Below, in pieces: positions 17,416 through 27,329 of a stretch of 50,415 nt of DNA; the first letter of the stretch is position 1, and each line of letters starts with the position of its first letter. The stretch covers positions 1 through 50,415 of the forward strand of contig CACLDR010000008.1 in the NCBI GenBank assembly GCA_902605755.1. The letters are read 5' to 3'. This stretch comes from an uncultured Marinoscillum sp. GTDB lineage: Bacteria > Bacteroidota > Bacteroidia > Cytophagales > Cyclobacteriaceae. The position numbers and the translations under genes are program-made. Below the pieces are notes generated by a model. The model was not told where the DNA came from. It saw nothing but the letters and a program-made list of their open reading frames with translations, and searched no databases.

Positions 17416-17798
17416 GGGGTGTTTTGATATCTTGGTCTTTACAATTCTTTTTGGCCCTTATTTTTGTTAATTGCGGCTCACCAAAAAATAATAATACCAA
17501 AGAAGAGCTCATAACGGATAATAAGATGCTTGGACTTATAGATGACACCGGAGTGTTACTTGTGCTTCAACATTGTAATTCATGTCATTCTACTCAATTT
17601 ATTACTCAAAATCGCATGACAAAAGAAGGATGGAAAAGTACAATTCGATGGATGCAGTCCACTCAGAATTTATGGGATTTAGGTGAAGATGAAGAACTTA
17701 TTTTGACATATTTATCTAAAAACTACGCTCCAAGTGCTATAGGACGAAGGCAAAGTCTAGTGATAAAGGATTGGTATACACTAAACAAAGAACATTAA
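17412..17798 (+). CDS. Lipoprotein cytochrome c, electron acceptor of sulfite dehydrogenase
   Basis: A 128-residue c-type cytochrome. The signal ends at the lipobox FVNCG (Cys21), so it is lipid-anchored, and the heme c motif is CNSCH (Cys55, Cys58, His59). A probable axial Met lies in a KEGWKSTIRWMQSTQ segment. It is co-translated with the molybdenum subunit (4-bp overlap) and is well placed to be the SorB-like subunit that passes electrons onward. It is longer at the N-terminus than minimal SorB because of the lipoprotein leader. Confidence 0.85.
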   Translation: MRGVLISWSLQFFLALIFVNCGSPKNNNTKEELITDNKMLGLIDDTGVLLVLQHCNSCHSTQFITQNRMTKEGWKSTIRWMQSTQNLWDLGEDEELILTYLSKNYAPSAIGRRQSLVIKDWYTLNKEH

Positions 17799-17855
17799 AT
17801 AACCCATTTCATATTATCAGTAAAGGTTTAAAACTGGGGAAATAATATGTTACAT

Positions 17856-17888
17856 AAAAAGCTTACTTCTTTATGAAGTAAGTTTTTT
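17856..17888. terminator. Bidirectional intrinsic terminator between cytochrome c and katG
   Basis: An inverted repeat lies between convergent genes: cttacttc (17862-17869) pairs with gaagtaag (17875-17882) around the loop tttat, extended by an A-run on the left and T-run on the right. It gives a stem with U-tract for the plus transcript and the same for the minus one. Confidence 0.8.
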
Positions 17889-17903
17889 ATGGGTTAGAAA
17901 AAA

Positions 17904-20192
<2,289 letters not shown>

Positions 20193-20193
20193 T

Positions 20194-20201
20194 CAAAATT
20201 A
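20194..20201 (-). promoter_or_regulatory. Candidate katG -7 element
   Basis: On the minus strand this reads TAATTTTG, matching TAnnTTTG, about 40 bp before the katG start. No clear -33 part was seen. Confidence 0.35.
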
Positions 20202-20356
20202 AAGCAATTTTCCATAAAAATTGATCTTAGAAATAAACGATTAAAATGAATGGCCAATTTAATCTTTCAAAAAAAATTAAGTTGGCAGTATTTATTCCAC
20301 ACTACGACAAATATAATCTTGAAATTTTATCTAAAAAAACTATATTATTGATAAAT

Positions 20357-20375
20357 ATATCTATATTATAGATAT
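20357..20375. promoter_or_regulatory. Candidate OxyR operator in katG-oxyR intergenic region
   Basis: A perfect 19-bp palindrome, atatctata-t-tatagatat, centred 18-36 bp before the oxyR start. OxyR and other LysR regulators bind dyad sites in divergent regions. The spacing of CTAT/ATAG halves here is 3 rather than the usual 7, so it is only a candidate. Confidence 0.4.
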
Positions 20376-20392
20376 GTAATACGTTTAATCTT

Positions 20393-21328
20393 ATGAATAT
20401 TCAACAATTTAATTATATCCTCGCTTTAGTAAAGTTAAAGCATTTTGAAGCAGCAGCAGATGCTTGTTTTGTTGCCCAATCTACCCTAAGTACCATGATC
20501 AATAAGTTCGAAGATGAGATTGGCATTAAAATATTTAATAGAAAAACCAAGCCGGTTTCCATTACTGTGGAAGGTGTTCAAATTATCAATCGTTTGCGTA
20601 TCATTCAAAAAGAAATGGATGCACTGCAGAATGTAATTCAGGAACTGAAAGGTGAAATGATAGGGGAATTACGCATTGGTATCATACCAACAACTGCATC
20701 TGACTTATTGCCTTTATTTTTATCAAAATTTGCCAGTGACTTTCCTGAAATTAAAATGATTGTACAAGAATTGACGACATTTGACATCCAGAAAGCTCTT
20801 AAAAACAGAACGCTAGACGTAGGTATTCTGGCTCTTCCATTGAATGATGATGAGTTGATTGAATTTGATTTATTCTCAGAACCTTTTTTATTTTATGATT
20901 GTAGTACTTCAAAGATAAAATCTGCTATTTCTATTCAAGAATTAGACTATTCAAAACTGTGGTTGTTAGAGGAAGGGCATTGCTTACGAACACAAGTGCA
21001 AAATATATGCGAATTGTCAGACAAAAGCCAAGAGAAGAATGCAAATATTGAATTTAAGGCAGGTTCTTTGGATAGTTTATTGCGTTTCACTAGGGCGAGT
21101 AAAGGGGTAACGATATTACCCTATTTGGCTTCACTTTCTTTATCAAAATCAGAACAAAAAAAACTGGTACCCTTTAAATTACCCACACCTGTCAGATCAA
21201 TTGGATTAGTTACACACAAATATTTTGTCAAAACAAAACTATTGAATCAATTGCAAGTAACTATCCGGCAAGTTGTCGCGCCTCTCATTCCACATAATCC
21301 CTCAACTAAGCAATTTAAACCCTTATAG
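20393..21328 (+). CDS. oxyR: OxyR, LysR-type peroxide sensor
   Basis: A 311-residue LysR-family activator. The N-terminal winged helix-turn-helix is MNIQQFNYILALVKLKHFEA...FVAQSTLSTMINKFEDE. The sensory domain contains the redox pair Cys197 (EEGHCLRTQ) and Cys206 (NICELS), separated by nine positions exactly as Cys199 and Cys208 of E. coli OxyR, so disulphide-based peroxide sensing is expected. It is divergent from katG across a 239-bp region, the usual arrangement for controlling catalase. Confidence 0.93.
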   Translation: MNIQQFNYILALVKLKHFEAAADACFVAQSTLSTMINKFEDEIGIKIFNRKTKPVSITVEGVQIINRLRIIQKEMDALQNVIQELKGEMIGELRIGIIPTTASDLLPLFLSKFASDFPEIKMIVQELTTFDIQKALKNRTLDVGILALPLNDDELIEFDLFSEPFLFYDCSTSKIKSAISIQELDYSKLWLLEEGHCLRTQVQNICELSDKSQEKNANIEFKAGSLDSLLRFTRASKGVTILPYLASLSLSKSEQKKLVPFKLPTPVRSIGLVTHKYFVKTKLLNQLQVTIRQVVAPLIPHNPSTKQFKPL

Positions 21329-21386
21329 TTATTTTAAAGATATATAATTGCCTAATGAGATCCTACTTTGGCTCCTTTCTTTAAAT

Positions 21387-21590
21387 TTAAAAGCTGCAAG
21401 CTCCTTTTGTCCATGAGGGTACACCAGATGCTCGGGCCATACATTCATTACCATAAGTTTCTTGGTTGCAACCGCAAACAGGTTGATACTCTTTTGTGCA
21501 TGGGATATCTTTTGGGGACATTACAATGCAGTTATCTTCTTGATCATCTTTTTCAATATCTTTGCATGAAATCCATAAAATTATTGCCAA
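21387..21590 (-). CDS. Small Kazal-domain lipoprotein
   Basis: A short secreted protein with a Kazal-type protease-inhibitor fold: CTKEYQPVCGCNQETYGNECMARASGV matches the CxxxYxPVCGxDGxTYxNxCxA pattern, and six Cys of the domain are present (CIV, CTKE, CGC, NEC, GAC). The lipobox LWISCKD precedes it. The only start in frame is a TTG at 21590, which leaves a very short signal. Upstream the same frame continues as a perfect-looking signal segment (KKHFSIPFLLA) without an ATG, so the start codon may be nonstandard or lost. Stand-alone Kazal proteins occur in Bacteroidota and probably inhibit or mimic serine-protease targets. Confidence 0.75.
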   Translation of the reverse strand: MAIILWISCKDIEKDDQEDNCIVMSPKDIPCTKEYQPVCGCNQETYGNECMARASGVPSWTKGACSF

Positions 21591-21671
21591 TAAAAAGGGT
21601 ATGCTAAAATGTTTTTTTGAGGTAAAAAATTACAAGTTCATTACACATATTTTTTTTTAATAAAATTAGTC

Positions 21672-22652
21672 TTATTTTAATTTTTTGAGGGAATAAAAAT
21701 AGCGCTGGATACTAACCATGAAAATAGGATACAAGCGGGCATAAGACGTATTTAAGATATTAGTGCCAACCGATAGGTCAATTCTGAGGTTAGAAGAAAT
21801 AACTTTTTGTATACCTGGATGAATTTCAATGTAATGCCCTTTGGTAAGTCCGTCAGTTTGAACTTCCAAACTGGATCCATCTTGAGAAACTACAGCAGTT
21901 TCGTATGATTTTCCATTGAATTCTAAGTATATATTCCAATTTGCTTGTTCATAATTGCTATATTTTTTTGGATAAAGTAAATAACCAAAAGATAAATTGT
22001 ATTCAATGGATCTTCCGTATTCAATAGTTGTATTTATTGTAGAGTTACTTCCAGAAAATAATGGTTTGTCTTCGCTGTATTCACCGGGTATAGTAAAACC
22101 TGTTGTCATTGAAACAGCAAATTTTTTTTTGAGATAGGTAGCAATAAGACCTCCTCCAAAACCTCTTGTATCATCAAGAAGGTTAGGTTCAGCTTCATCA
22201 TGAGCATTTGAGACATTCGACCATTGACCAAAAACAGCCACTCGCAAATGTTCATTTGCGTCATCAAATGTTAAAAATCTATATTTTGCGTAGAGATGAA
22301 ATCCATTAAGTCTCAATGGATATGTTATCCCTTTTTGTGATTGTTGAGGATAATAAATAGTTTGACTTCCAATATGTTTGTGCGTGATTAAATCATCAGG
22401 TAATTTTGCTCCATGATGGTTAGAAAAAGAAGTAGATAAATAGAGTGAAAGTTTGGATGTTACGCCGTACATCCATCTAAGGGCAAACATATCCCGTCGA
22501 ACGCTTATCTCGTTAAATGAGTTGCCAAATAATCGGATGCCCAGAACTCCTTTTGGAATATTGCTTGCAGATTCATTATGAATAAATAATTCTTGAGCCT
22601 CTGAAAGATGCAGGCCATAAGAAATGAAAATGATCCCAAAGATAATTCTCAT
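21672..22652 (-). CDS. Probable outer-membrane beta-barrel protein linked to HMA protein
   Basis: A 326-residue protein with a signal peptide (MRIIFGIIFISYGLHLSEAQ) and alternating amphipathic strands rich in Tyr, Ser and Gly (for example GFTIPGEYSE, RSIEYNLSFGYLLYP) characteristic of a beta-barrel. I do not recognise the family. It overlaps the end of the HMA-domain gene by 4 bp, so the pair is translated together and may handle a metal ion at the outer membrane; this is inference. Confidence 0.65.
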   Translation of the reverse strand: MRIIFGIIFISYGLHLSEAQELFIHNESASNIPKGVLGIRLFGNSFNEISVRRDMFALRWMYGVTSKLSLYLSTSFSNHHGAKLPDDLITHKHIGSQTIYYPQQSQKGITYPLRLNGFHLYAKYRFLTFDDANEHLRVAVFGQWSNVSNAHDEAEPNLLDDTRGFGGGLIATYLKKKFAVSMTTGFTIPGEYSEDKPLFSGSNSTINTTIEYGRSIEYNLSFGYLLYPKKYSNYEQANWNIYLEFNGKSYETAVVSQDGSSLEVQTDGLTKGHYIEIHPGIQKVISSNLRIDLSVGTNILNTSYARLYPIFMVSIQRYFYSLKKLK

Positions 22653-23170
22653 AAAGTCACAAAATATCCTCCATTTTGATCACATACCTTTTTTTTAGCC
22701 TCCGAAAGTTGAGTTTTCCATTTTTTCATTTCACTTCGAGAAAGGAAATTTGTGCCAATAAATTTCAAGTTTATTTTTCCCTCCAATTTTGGTTGCTGTA
22801 TATTTAAAAACTGAAAGGTATCATAAGCATACTTCCAGCAACTAGTGGAACTAATTGATTTCCCATTAAAATCAAACCACGCATTTAAATAAGCTACTGA
22901 AAATCCAGCGTCGACCACTGCCTGTGCGATTTTATCGAAAGATATATATTTGTCTTCACTGAAGAATATATCACATTGATTACTATTTAAATCCATCACG
23001 ACCCGATCGACAAAATCTAACTTAACTAAACTCATTTCTACTGATCTTGAGCACATCGAACAAGTAAGTCCGTTGATACCAATTCTTGCCGACTTAAATT
23101 GGCACTGAGCAATCCAAGGTAGGAAGATCACCAAGTAAAAAATTATATTTCGAAGAATGTATTTTTTCAT
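22649..23170 (-). CDS. Exported heavy-metal-associated (HMA) domain protein
   Basis: A 173-residue exported protein. After the signal peptide (residues 1-23) comes an HMA copper-chaperone-like fold: GINGLTCSMCSRSVEMSLVKLDFVDRV carries the metal-binding CxxC (Cys37, Cys40), followed by the second strand block IAQAVVDAGFSV. The C-terminal 75 residues, from DFNGKSISSTSC, are not an HMA domain and contain a further Cys, perhaps a second metal or partner site. Stand-alone secreted HMA proteins are known in Bacteroidota metal uptake or efflux loci. The overlapping barrel-type gene suggests a metal-handling pair. Confidence 0.75.
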   Translation of the reverse strand: MKKYILRNIIFYLVIFLPWIAQCQFKSARIGINGLTCSMCSRSVEMSLVKLDFVDRVVMDLNSNQCDIFFSEDKYISFDKIAQAVVDAGFSVAYLNAWFDFNGKSISSTSCWKYAYDTFQFLNIQQPKLEGKINLKFIGTNFLSRSEMKKWKTQLSEAKKKVCDQNGGYFVTL

Positions 23171-23293
23171 GACTTTCAGCGTGAAATTAATAGGGGATTA
23201 ATAAATACTCAAGCAATATTCAGGATATCAACACTTTTTTTTAAGTAGGAAAATTTAAGTAGTTTTAAAAGTTCTAAAAGTAAAACCTATATT

Positions 23294-23467
23294 ATGTTAA
23301 AAAAGTTAACATATATTTCGGCAGCATTGTTTAAATCAATGACTATGTTGTCTGTTCTTTTTAAAATGTTGCACCTTCAAGGAGCTACATTTTTGCTAAC
23401 AGGAGGTCTGATGGGGTTAGCCTTGATTTTCATTCCAGCTTTCACGCTGCACAAATATTACAGTTGA
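23294..23467 (+). CDS. Small hydrophobic protein (57 aa)
   Basis: ATG 23294 to TGA 23465. It encodes MLKKLTYISAALFKSMTMLS, then LFKMLHLQGATFLLTGGLM and an uncharged helix to FIPAF, ending in LHKYYS. The block FKxxHxxGAxxLLxxG is like that of short GldL-related membrane proteins common in Bacteroidota. Two membrane helices are likely. It stands alone between the HMA gene and a decayed region, so it could be a leftover. Confidence 0.5.
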   Translation: MLKKLTYISAALFKSMTMLSVLFKMLHLQGATFLLTGGLMGLALIFIPAFTLHKYYS

Positions 23468-23554
23468 GTATAAAGGTTAGTCGAGGAAATCCTTCTTTCA
23501 AAAAAAACCCATCTTCAGAGCTAATATAGGTACTTTTTGGGACAAAAAAAAATG

Positions 23555-23576
23555 TCGGTAGAAGATCGGTAGAAGA
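23555..23576 (+). repeat. Perfect tandem 11-bp repeat (2 copies)
   Basis: Two identical consecutive copies of tcggtagaaga, followed by a T-run. The same core, tcggtagaa, spaced by the same 11 bp, recurs in a palindromic array at 29269-29312. See that entry. Confidence 0.85.
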
Positions 23577-23748
23577 TTTTTTTGGTACAAAATGTTACAC
23601 CAAAACCTCCTCAAATTACCCCATTTTTAGTGCTATAATATGTCACCCTTTTCCCTCTTTTTTCTAGACCTCCTCCTCATTGATCTGGTTTTTAAAAGTA
23701 AAGGAATTCATTTTCATTTTTCATAACATAGATCTATGTATAGTCTTG

Positions 23749-24050
23749 ATTAGCAGTCGTAAATTGGAGGAGTTTGAGGCTTATTTTGAGGTGTTAGAAA
23801 GGGAAGTATTTCATGAGGTATTAAGGTGAGGGTAATTCTGGCATTAAAAAGTTAACCTCAAAGATTCTCCGTTATCAAAAACAGATCAATGAAATCAAGA
23901 TAGAAATGGGATATCAAGAGGATAAGATCCTCAAGTCCGAAAAAAGAAAATGAACAATTCTCTAGAAGTAGCTACTGGAATAACTATAAATGGCTAGAAA
24001 ATCTTCTAAAAAGTTTGATGTATTTTGTAATATGGTTTATCGTAAGTTAA
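23749..24050 (+). pseudogene. Decayed gene fragment with coiled-coil and membrane-like tail
   Basis: Three consecutive coding-like pieces in different frames read as one former protein: ISSRKLEEFEAYFEVLEREV (frame ends at a TGA after HEVLR), GNSGIKKLTSKILRYQKQI with a further charged helix to KSEKRK, and SRSSYWNNYKWLENLLKSLM ending in a hydrophobic YFVIWF. At least two frameshifts and internal stops are needed to join them. The family is not recognised; it could come from a mobile element or phage. Confidence 0.45.
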
Positions 24051-24388
24051 TTTTTACAGGTGGTCTTGGTAAATGTGTAAATAACAAAATAAGAAAAGCC
24101 GCTGGAATCAAGCTTTTAACCGATGTCGAAAATTATAAGGATCAGATCTTTTCAGAATTGCCAAAAGTCAAATTAATGGTTAACTCTTGAGACTTTTCAA
24201 TGGAAATTAAAAATAAAAAATTCGATATTATTAAAAAATAAATTTTGGTTGTAGAAGTATTTACTACTATATCCTGAAAAGTGTTATCTCTAGAATTTTG
24301 TGTCAACTCCTTGAAAATCTCTTATCTAAACATGAACTACAAATAGTATTAATTCAAGAAATAGAGAAATTTATCAATTAATTGAAAT

Positions 24389-25165
24389 ATGAAAAAAATA
24401 ATTTTTTTACTTCTCGGCTTTGTGTACCTCAACTTAGTAAACGCACAAGATAAACCATATTTAATAAGGCTGCATTACGGCGAAGTTGAGGGAGATATTG
24501 AGGCTTTTATAAAAGCAAGCCAAGAGTTTTACAAGAAGTTGGCAAAATTAGCGGTCGAAGAGGGTAAATGGGATGGTTGGCAAATGTGGCAGTCACAGAA
24601 CCATAAAAATCAATTTATGTTTATCCACCACTATAAAAATCCCAAGCAATTTGAGAGTTGGAATTCTTCTGATTGGTTAAGTGAATCAAGCCAAAAAAAA
24701 GTGAAAGTCAAATATCCCGATCATTCGAATTATAAAATAAAATTTCCAAGAGGATATGAATTATTTCAAATCACATCTACTGTATTGAGCGGAACCCAAT
24801 CAGATTACTATGTAATTAATAAGTACAGTACATCTGATCCTGTAGTTTTCATTAAAAATCATGACTTGTGGGGTGATATGATGGTAAAACCTAAACTTGA
24901 GCAGAATCCAGGAATGAATTTTGCTGCTGGAATCAAGCTATTGTATGATGGCACAAATGAAGTTAATTACAATGGCATTTCATTTGACGGTTTTTCATCG
25001 CTTGCCACTTTAATTGAAAATCAAGCCTACTTCAAAGAAAAATGGGATAATCCAAATGGAGAGTTACAAAAATTCATGAAAGCTGCCGACCAAGCTAGCT
25101 TATCTAATTTTGCTGAAAACAAAAAATCTTCATTTTGGAAAGTTCTTGGTTCAACTTGGGACTAA
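24389..25165 (+). CDS. Exported protein of unknown function, two alpha/beta halves
   Basis: A 258-residue protein with a signal peptide (MKKIIFLLLGFVYLNLVNAQ). The mature part seems to have two related halves, about 22-120 (LIRLHYGEVEGDIEAFIKAS...) and 130-240 (YYVINKYSTSDPVVFIKNHD), each resembling the dimeric alpha/beta-barrel fold (NIPSNAP/EthD-like) with a strand, helix and an aromatic-rich core. The Trp-rich segment WDGWQMWQSQNHKNQFMF is notable. No catalytic motif is recognised. It has no close partner in the neighbourhood. Confidence 0.65.
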   Translation: MKKIIFLLLGFVYLNLVNAQDKPYLIRLHYGEVEGDIEAFIKASQEFYKKLAKLAVEEGKWDGWQMWQSQNHKNQFMFIHHYKNPKQFESWNSSDWLSESSQKKVKVKYPDHSNYKIKFPRGYELFQITSTVLSGTQSDYYVINKYSTSDPVVFIKNHDLWGDMMVKPKLEQNPGMNFAAGIKLLYDGTNEVNYNGISFDGFSSLATLIENQAYFKEKWDNPNGELQKFMKAADQASLSNFAENKKSSFWKVLGSTWD

Positions 25166-25247
25166 AGTTTTAGTTTACGATAAAAAAGTATAAAAGATTA
25201 TCCATTAAAAGTTTCAGTCAAGATTGTTGAATAAAATTTGTGTATTG

Positions 25248-25281
25248 ACTCCTTGGGTGTGGTGACTCTAGGAGTTTTTTT
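25248..25281. terminator. Probable terminator between convergent genes
   Basis: ACTCCT (25248-25253) and AGGAGT (25270-25275) can pair around a long loop and are followed by seven T residues. It lies between the convergent genes ending at 25165 and 25286. Confidence 0.5.
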
Positions 25282-25285
25282 ATCA

Positions 25286-25744
25286 TCATTGAATATAAAC
25301 ACCATCTGCTAGAAATGAAAAAGTTACTTTAGGTTCTTTGATCGCTAAAATTTCGTTTTGTGATCGCCCATCATCCTCTGCGTAATGCCTTAAAGTTTCA
25401 ACAGTCAACGTATCGACAGATAGTTTTCCGTTTACAATTGTAGACTTCCCCTCCAATCCAGATGTTGGAACAAAAAAGCCATAATCTTTAAATTTTACAA
25501 AGAGCGAATTCCCATCAATATCCATATTGATCCAACATCCCTTTTTTGCACATGATGAAATAATTTTCCCTTTTATTTGAATTGGATTGGCAGCATCATC
25601 AAAAACGTCAATCTTATCTAATTTTTGTTCATCAAGAATTTGAATTTCAAATTGCTCCCCAAAAAATTTTGAGTCTCCTTGTTGTGCATAGGTGTATAAA
25701 GTGAAAAACAAAACTGAACACAGCACAATTATTTTATTTATCAT
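25286..25744 (-). CDS. DUF4920-like exported protein
   Basis: A 152-residue exported protein. After the signal peptide (to about residue 20, TYAQQG) comes the DUF4920 pattern: KGKIISSCAKKGCWINMDIDG, SLFVKFKDYGFFVPTSGLEG and ATIVNGKL-like strands (STIVNGKLSVDTLTVE). The pair of Cys in the CAKKGC block is conserved in the family and suggests a metal or cofactor site. Function is unknown; many Bacteroidota carry such proteins in envelope loci. This copy has no operon partner except possibly the tiny minus-strand ORF at 25817. Confidence 0.8.
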   Translation of the reverse strand: MINKIIVLCSVLFFTLYTYAQQGDSKFFGEQFEIQILDEQKLDKIDVFDDAANPIQIKGKIISSCAKKGCWINMDIDGNSLFVKFKDYGFFVPTSGLEGKSTIVNGKLSVDTLTVETLRHYAEDDGRSQNEILAIKEPKVTFSFLADGVYIQ

Positions 25745-25816
25745 CTTAAATTTTTTTTCTAAATTAAAAAAGAAAATTACTATTGGTAATAGCTAGAAAT
25801 AGTCATTTTCAAAAGT

Positions 25817-25906
25817 TCAACCTCCACAAGCCTCACACTCAGGATTGTCAATGTCGCAGCTCCCTCCTGCTTTCGCATTCTTGATTTTGTCGCAGCTCAG
25901 ATCCAT
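25817..25906 (-). CDS. Possible small Cys-rich peptide (29 aa)
   Basis: The minus-strand ORF reads MDLSCDKIKNAKAGGSCDID and ends NPECEACGG. Four Cys and a Gly-Gly end are unusual for random AT-rich sequence and resemble precursor or metal-binding peptides. It lies between the DUF4920 gene and the leader of the first lipoprotein, without a visible ribosome site or modifying enzyme nearby. It could equally be the tail of a decayed gene. Confidence 0.3.
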   Translation of the reverse strand: MDLSCDKIKNAKAGGSCDIDNPECEACGG

Positions 25907-25928
25907 GACACAAAATTAATTTGGACTT

Positions 25929-25987
25929 GAGCAATACCTTCGGATGAGAAGAATTCACTAAGGATGGAGAAGTTTTATTAGCTTTAA
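25929..25987 (+). repeat. Leader repeat copy 1, upstream of lipoprotein 26007
   Basis: A 59-bp segment beginning gagcaataccttcggatgag and ending in tagctttaa recurs with 7 differences at 27212-27270, in each case directly before a lipoprotein start. A shorter part (ttcactaaggatg) is repeated at 26678-26690 before the middle lipoprotein. This is probably a duplicated promoter or leader. Confidence 0.75.
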
Positions 25988-26006
25988 CTAACCAAAACCA
26001 ACCATC

Positions 26007-26624
26007 ATGAATCACTTCAAGAATATACTGCTATATAGTTTTATTTGTTCAATTGTATTGTTTACCAATTGTGGTGAAGATGAGGAAGAGCAAGTAGAAG
26101 AGCAAGTAGAAGAACTAGAGACAACTCCTATTACAACAGGACTATCAGAAAATCAAGATTTATTAATAGGTAGTTGGGTCCTTGTAGAGGACTGCTTTAC
26201 AAACTCTGACATTACCGGAAATATATTTTGCATGGTTCATGTCAACAATGATACGTACAAACCAATCGAAGCAGGGTCGGGATTAGTAAACGAGGTATAT
26301 CCTATGGGTTATGAATTTGTATATAGTTTTCCTTCTGATAATTCCTTTAGATTAATTAATACCGTTGGAATTGGATATTCTGAAGGACATTGGTCTTTTG
26401 ATGAATTTGATTCGCTCGGAATGACTTTAAATATACAAGAACATAGAATTGAAAAAGCCGATACTGGTGAGCCAGATACCCTAAATTACACGTTTGAGGT
26501 CACATCAATAAGCAATAAGCGAATGTCCGCAATAAAGACAAAGCCAGCATTTGGTTGGACAGAAACTGGAATCCAATATATTACACATTATGACATATTA
26601 GATATGAAATTTATTAAGCAATAA
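26007..26624 (+). CDS. Lipocalin-like lipoprotein
   Basis: A 205-residue lipoprotein. The signal peptide ends at the lipobox FTNCG and is followed by a Glu-rich linker made of two exact copies of the 12-bp unit gaagagcaagta (EEQV repeat, 26085-26108). The mature domain starts with LLIGSWVLVEDC, the hallmark of Bacteroidota lipocalin-like (DUF) lipoproteins, and continues as an 8-10-strand barrel (GHWSFDEFDSLGMTLNIQ...). It shares leader DNA and the signal-peptide DNA with the BspA-like gene at 27330. The ligand is unknown. Confidence 0.75.
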   Translation: MNHFKNILLYSFICSIVLFTNCGEDEEEQVEEQVEELETTPITTGLSENQDLLIGSWVLVEDCFTNSDITGNIFCMVHVNNDTYKPIEAGSGLVNEVYPMGYEFVYSFPSDNSFRLINTVGIGYSEGHWSFDEFDSLGMTLNIQEHRIEKADTGEPDTLNYTFEVTSISNKRMSAIKTKPAFGWTETGIQYITHYDILDMKFIKQ

Positions 26625-26636
26625 TTTGTTTCAACT

Positions 26637-26690
26637 ATGAAATACTTAAAATAGCTACTCTTCCTAAGTATTTTTGTTCACTAAGGATGT
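26637..26690 (+). pseudogene. Truncated lipoprotein start and leader fragment
   Basis: ATGAAATACTTAAAA at 26637 followed by ctcttcctaagtattttt and ttgttcactaagg is nearly the start of the BspA-like lipoprotein (atgaaacacttcaaaacac, then ctcttcttaagtattc) but carries a stop and then jumps straight into the leader motif ttcactaaggatg. It looks like a remnant of a fourth paralogue, cut down during duplication or recombination. Confidence 0.55.
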
Positions 26691-26725
26691 AAAAAATTTA
26701 GTGTTTTTAATAAAAAAAACCAACT

Positions 26726-27088
26726 ATGATTAACCATTTCAAACACCTTTTCTTTTTAAGTTCTCTTTGTTCATGTATTGTGCTCCACTCCTGCATATGG
26801 GGTGAGAGTAGTGGATGTGAAAAAAAAAATATTTTTGGTATATGTAAAAAGGGTGAACCGTGTACTGATTGTGGTACAGTCCTTTTGGCAGGATATATAT
26901 CAGAAAGAGAAGCTGCAGGAGATCCTGTGACTTGCAGTAGTGTGAAACCTGAATGGAGTTCTGATGTTTATGCTGTAATACGAGACTGTAACAATAACCT
27001 TGTAACACTTTGTGGAACAGGTGATGGGAATGAGACTTTAACAATAAATCCGAGTGATTTGTTGGAGGCTGGTGAATATTGCTCCTAA
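26726..27088 (+). CDS. Cys-rich lipoprotein, unrecognised
   Basis: A 120-residue lipoprotein. MINHFKHLFFLSSLCSCIVL is the same signal as its neighbours with a lipobox LHSC. The mature protein has many Cys (WGESSGCEKK, GICKKGEPCTDCGT, VTCSS, RDCNNN, TLCGT, EYCS), probably disulphide-linked. No family was recognised; the Cys-containing sequence from GEPCTDCG resembles metal or toxin-like scaffolds only vaguely. Confidence 0.6.
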   Translation: MINHFKHLFFLSSLCSCIVLHSCIWGESSGCEKKNIFGICKKGEPCTDCGTVLLAGYISEREAAGDPVTCSSVKPEWSSDVYAVIRDCNNNLVTLCGTGDGNETLTINPSDLLEAGEYCS

Positions 27089-27211
27089 AGAGTTACTTCT
27101 CACCCTTAAAATCATTTCCTCCAACATAGTCTTTGGCATCGAGGTAAGTTTAATAAAACACCTTTCTCTTTCTTGATTTTCTACCCCTAGATTCTCCTGT
27201 CAAAGCCTTTG

Positions 27212-27270
27212 GAGCAATACCTTCGGATGAGAATAATTAACTAAGGGTGGATAATTTTTGTTAGCTTTGA
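27212..27270 (+). repeat. Leader repeat copy 2, upstream of BspA-like lipoprotein
   Basis: Near-identical to 25929-25987 (7 of 59 bases differ), starting gagcaataccttcggatgag. It ends just before the ATG of the frameshifted lipoprotein signal. Confidence 0.75.
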
Positions 27271-27277
27271 TATGTCT

Positions 27278-27329
27278 ATGAAACACTTCAAAACACCTCC
27301 TCTTCTTAAGTATTCTTTGTTCAATTGCA
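27278..27329 (+). pseudogene. Frameshifted signal peptide of BspA-like lipoprotein
   Basis: ATG at 27278 opens as MKHF but then leaves the frame of the downstream gene. Removing one A from the run at 27290-27293 gives MKHFKHLLFLSILCSIALFT, in frame with TNCGEDED, matching the paralogous signals (MINHFKHLFFLSSLCSC). As sequenced, the only start for the body is a TTG at 27330 that lacks the signal. It is either a real inactivating frameshift, a phase-variable site or a sequencing error. Confidence 0.75.

Larger units (their letters stand above)
23171..24388. other. Largely non-coding accessory stretch with remnants
   Basis: Apart from the small membrane ORF at 23294, this 1.2-kb interval holds an 11-bp tandem repeat near 23555, fragments of a decayed coiled-coil gene (23749-24050), an overlapping 66-codon ORF (23990-24190, MARKSSKKFDVF...) and another frame lacking a start codon (about 24240-24380, CQLLENLLSKHELQIVLIQE). 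I could assign no function to any of these. Confidence 0.5.

Noticed and set aside
23990-24190. 66-codon ORF (MARKSSKKFDVF...) in the accessory gap
   Set aside because: It overlaps a better coding-like frame of a decayed gene, has no recognisable domain and no supporting start context; mentioned only within the gap entry.
24101-24960. Shared 14-mer gctggaatcaagct between the decayed region (about 24100) and the gene at 24389 (about 24928)
   Set aside because: The similarity does not extend beyond the short match, so no duplication can be claimed.
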